Below, one piece after another: positions 12,220 through 13,367 of a DNA stretch of 13,367 nt. Each line of letters opens with the position of its first letter. Position 1 is the first letter of the stretch. The DNA comes from DATJQA01 sp038057515 (GTDB lineage Bacteria; Patescibacteriota; Minisyncoccia; UBA6257; 2-01-FULL-56-20), in contig JBBUDB010000021.1 in the NCBI GenBank assembly GCA_038057515.1, positions 1 to 13,367 on the forward strand. Direction: 5' to 3'. Made by a program: the position numbers and the translations under genes. The notes beneath the pieces were generated by a model. The model ran no database searches. It was not told the DNA's origin and was given only the letters and a program-made list of their open reading frames with translations.

Positions 12220-12253
12220 ACTTGTTTATGTTACGATCGGAACATAAACAAGT
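12220..12253. repeat. Palindrome P1, left flank of the PaaX/Cas2-like gene
   Basis: A 34-nt palindrome is centred on CGATCG (12234-12239), with 16 of 17 pairs formed; the exception is A12233 opposite G12240. The left arm begins ACTTGTTTATGTT. It ends 47 nt before the ATG at 12301. It matches P2 (12975-13008) at 30 of 34 positions. Possible operator for the downstream regulator, possible element end. Weak promoter-like boxes (TTGTTT, 17 nt, TAAACA) lie within it. Confidence 0.85.
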
Positions 12254-12300
12254 AGCTCGATTTCGGACGAAATGACTTTTCTCCCGATCCCCACCTCTCC

Positions 12301-12885
12301 ATGCGCGGCTCAATTCTAACCACTCTTCTCGAGTCTTTTTCCGGCACGGCTCAAGCGTCGGCTGATCTTCTGGTTGCTTTTCTCTCCGCTGGCCACGGCG
12401 CCTCTTACGGCAAGCTGCAACGCGCCATGGGACTTCTCGCAGACGCCAGGGATCGGGCCAGGTTTGAAGCCATGCGGCGGCAACGATATTACGAGTATCT
12501 CGCTCGCCTTAAACGAGACGGCTTAATTCGCGAAACCGGCGGAGGTAGAAAAAGAATGCTTGCCTTAACCAGAAAGGGGAAAGAAAAGCTCAATATTCTC
12601 CATAAAGAGCAAAAGGATGCCCTGCCGCCTCGGCATTACGAAAAAATCGCAAATGAACGCGTCGTAATCGTAACTTTTGATATTCCTGAATCCGAAAAGC
12701 GAAAACGCAATTGGCTTCGGCGCGCCCTGAGAGAGCTTGGCCTGCGAATGATCCACAAGAGCGTGTGGATGGGTAGCATTAAACTTCCCGCTCGTTTTGT
12801 GACCGATCTTAACAATCTTCGAATCACCGACTATGTCGAAGTCTTTGAAGTAAGCAAAACCGGCACCTTGCGCCACGTTGTCTAG
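12301..12885 (+). CDS. PaaX-like/Cas2-like winged-helix protein
   Basis: A 194-residue protein with two parts. Residues of about 20-97 form an N-terminal winged helix (YYEYLARLKRDGLIRETGGG, KRMLALTRKGKEKL), like PaaX and PadR-type regulators. Residues 119-194 form a ferredoxin-like domain of the Cas2 type: strand RVVIVTFDIPE with D127 at the Cas2 active-site position, a basic helix (KRKRNWLRRALRELGLRM), then the strand HKSVWMGSI. The central domain of PaaX is known to be Cas2-like. The PaaX C-terminal domain is missing here, since PaaX is about 300 residues. No cas1, cas4 or CRISPR array is in the window, so it is not part of an evident CRISPR system. A palindrome-binding repressor is the conservative reading; a Cas2-like nuclease is possible. 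It has no Shine-Dalgarno, and related palindromes lie on both sides. Confidence 0.75.
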   Translation: MRGSILTTLLESFSGTAQASADLLVAFLSAGHGASYGKLQRAMGLLADARDRARFEAMRRQRYYEYLARLKRDGLIRETGGGRKRMLALTRKGKEKLNILHKEQKDALPPRHYEKIANERVVIVTFDIPESEKRKRNWLRRALRELGLRMIHKSVWMGSIKLPARFVTDLNNLRITDYVEVFEVSKTGTLRHVV

Positions 12886-12971
12886 GCGCCGCTTTAAGCG
12901 TTGTTTGAGTAATGAGCTTGAACGGTATTGCCTGGGCGAATCTTGCCTGAACAGATCTTGTTTGGGGTGAT

Positions 12972-13011
12972 TTTACTTGCTTATGTTCCGATCGGAATAT
13001 AAGCAAGTAAA
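12972..13011. repeat. Palindrome P2, right flank of the PaaX/Cas2-like gene
   Basis: A 40-nt palindrome is centred on CGATCG (12989-12994), with 19 of 20 positions paired and the remaining one a G-T. It begins 86 nt after the stop at 12885. Relative to P1, the sixth arm base changed T to C and its partner changed A to G, which preserves the pair. No gene on either strand starts immediately beside it. The 86 nt before it contain short ATCTTG and GCCTG repeats and no gene. Confidence 0.85.
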
Positions 13012-13095
13012 TGATTAAATGATTTTCGGGCGATGTCTCGGTTAAAATTCTTCCCTTTCTAGTGCTCCCGAGAGGAGTTGTCTTCCGAAGGAGAA

Positions 13096-13110
13096 TCCGC
13101 CTTCGGCGGA
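13096..13110. repeat. Single 15-nt palindromic unit, intergenic
   Basis: TCCGCC-TTC-GGCGGA has the same arms as both recA units with a different loop. It sits in the gap between P2 and the tRNA gene. An imperfect CCTGCC/GGTAGG palindrome follows at about 13119-13130. Short hairpins of this kind are, from memory, frequent in Parcubacterial genomes. Confidence 0.65.
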
Positions 13111-13155
13111 AACCCGTGCCTGCCGGTAGGTCTAACCCCTACCCCTATTCATGTG

Positions 13156-13236
13156 TGCTGGGGGTGGGAATTGAACCCACACGCCTTGCGGCACGGGCTC
13201 CTAAAACCCGCGTGTCTACCGTTTCACCACCCCAGC
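13156..13236 (-). tRNA. tRNA-Leu (anticodon UAG)
   Basis: On the minus strand the acceptor stem GCTGGGG (13236-13230) pairs with CCCCAGC (13163-13157), with A at 13156 as the discriminator. The D-arm contains the class II Leu pattern GGTAGACAC. The anticodon loop TTTAGGA (13205-13199) holds TAG (13203-13201). A long variable arm (around TGCCGCAAGGCGT) marks a class II tRNA. The T-arm is GTGGG-TTCAATT-CCCAC (13180-13164). The CCA tail is not encoded. It reads CUA and, by wobble or modification, possibly other CUN codons. Confidence 0.95.
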
Positions 13237-13246
13237 AAGCCCTTGT

Positions 13247-13275
13247 TTTATAGCGTTTTTCTGGCCTTTTCTCAA
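13247..13275 (-). promoter_or_regulatory. tRNA-Leu promoter
   Basis: TTGAGA (13275-13270), a 17-nt spacer and TATAAA (13252-13247), each matching 5 of 6. Transcription would start about 4 nt before the mature tRNA 5' end at 13236. Confidence 0.75.
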
Positions 13276-13276
13276 C

Positions 13277-13306
13277 TTGACATTTCCGCATTTTATATGG
13301 TATAAT
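13277..13306 (+). promoter_or_regulatory. Consensus promoter pointing out of the window
   Basis: A perfect -35 TTGACA (13277-13282) and a perfect -10 TATAAT (13301-13306) are separated by 18 nt, the best promoter in the window. Its -35 is 1 nt from the -35 of the divergent tRNA promoter. Expected start is near 13313. The strength suggests a stable RNA or a highly expressed gene beyond 13367. Confidence 0.85.
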
Positions 13307-13313
13307 GGAAATA

Positions 13314-13344
13314 CGTTTGAGAGGCCTATCAACCTGCTCAAACG
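13314..13344 (+). ncRNA. Stem-loop at the 5' end of the outgoing transcript
   Basis: CGTTTGAG (13314-13321) pairs with CTCAAACG (13337-13344). AGG/CCT extends the stem past one bulged G around an 8-nt loop. It starts within a base or two of the predicted transcription start. It may be the 5' closing hairpin of a structured RNA or a protective leader; the rest is outside the window, so the RNA cannot be named. A second TTGACA-like element follows at 13353-13358. Confidence 0.45.
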
Positions 13345-13367
13345 AAAGTTCTTTGACACCTTTCTGA

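Noticed and set aside
12220..12253. P1 as a dif site for the Xer recombinase
   Set aside because: It contains TTATGTT and AACATAA, which are dif-arm-like words, but in the opposite relative orientation and with an 8-nt GC-rich centre instead of the usual 6-nt spacer.
12301..13011. CRISPR locus suggested by the Cas2-like domain and repeats
   Set aside because: There are only two palindromes 700 nt apart with a gene between them, no spacer-repeat array, and no cas1 or effector gene in the window.

Overview
The window looks like a chromosomal segment from an ultra-small bacterium of the Candidate Phyla Radiation (Patescibacteria, probably Parcubacteria-like). The reasons are the style of the proteins: a compact FtsK, a RodZ-like helix-turn-helix membrane protein, a phosphomannomutase-like HAD protein with a GDAIFPGGNDY motif, an NYN protein with a KKGDWDVGLAVDAI signature, and a solitary PaaX/Cas2-like protein. 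The lineage is inferred from protein style only; no 16S or marker tree is available here.

Layout. Positions 1-2259 read on the minus strand: the first codons of an RNase H-like exonuclease (1-85), a 335-nt structured non-coding stretch, two unrecognised small proteins with strong Shine-Dalgarno sites (421-747 and 1039-1362), and a HAD-family phosphatase/mutase (1456-2259). Divergent promoters then lead into plus-strand ftsK, a rodZ-like gene and recA (2420-6591). A bidirectional terminator (6598-6646) separates recA from a convergent minus-strand block. In transcription order that block is rpsO, an NYN-domain nuclease, pnp, and a single-pass membrane protein of unknown function. Past the divergent rpsO/xerC promoters come plus-strand xerC-type recombinase and a small PaaX/Cas2-like gene, then a minus-strand tRNA-Leu(UAG). 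At the end a very strong plus-strand promoter drives a structured leader that runs out of the window.

How it fits together. FtsK, the tyrosine recombinase and RecA are the core chromosome-segregation, dimer-resolution and recombination set. RpsO and PNPase keep the classic rpsO-pnp neighbourhood, with an NYN nuclease between them, giving a small RNA-processing block.

Most unusual signals. (1) The PaaX/Cas2-like gene is bracketed by two related 34-40-nt palindromes (12220-12253 and 12972-13011). They match at 30 of 34 positions, and one pair of differences is compensatory, so symmetry is preserved. (2) recA and xerC each carry an in-frame 30-nt insertion made of two tandem 15-nt hairpins (6-bp stem, 3-nt loop), encoding Gly/Ser-rich linkers. 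A single unit of the same kind lies at 13096-13110, and a larger hairpin lies inside the membrane-protein gene. (3) recA, rpsO and xerC have -10 boxes 6-10 nt before the ATG and no Shine-Dalgarno, which points to leaderless mRNAs. The two small unknown genes have strong Shine-Dalgarno sites instead. (4) A perfect 38-bp palindrome (858-895) and two inverted-repeat systems with alternative pairings (259-358 and 12157-12199) are unexplained.
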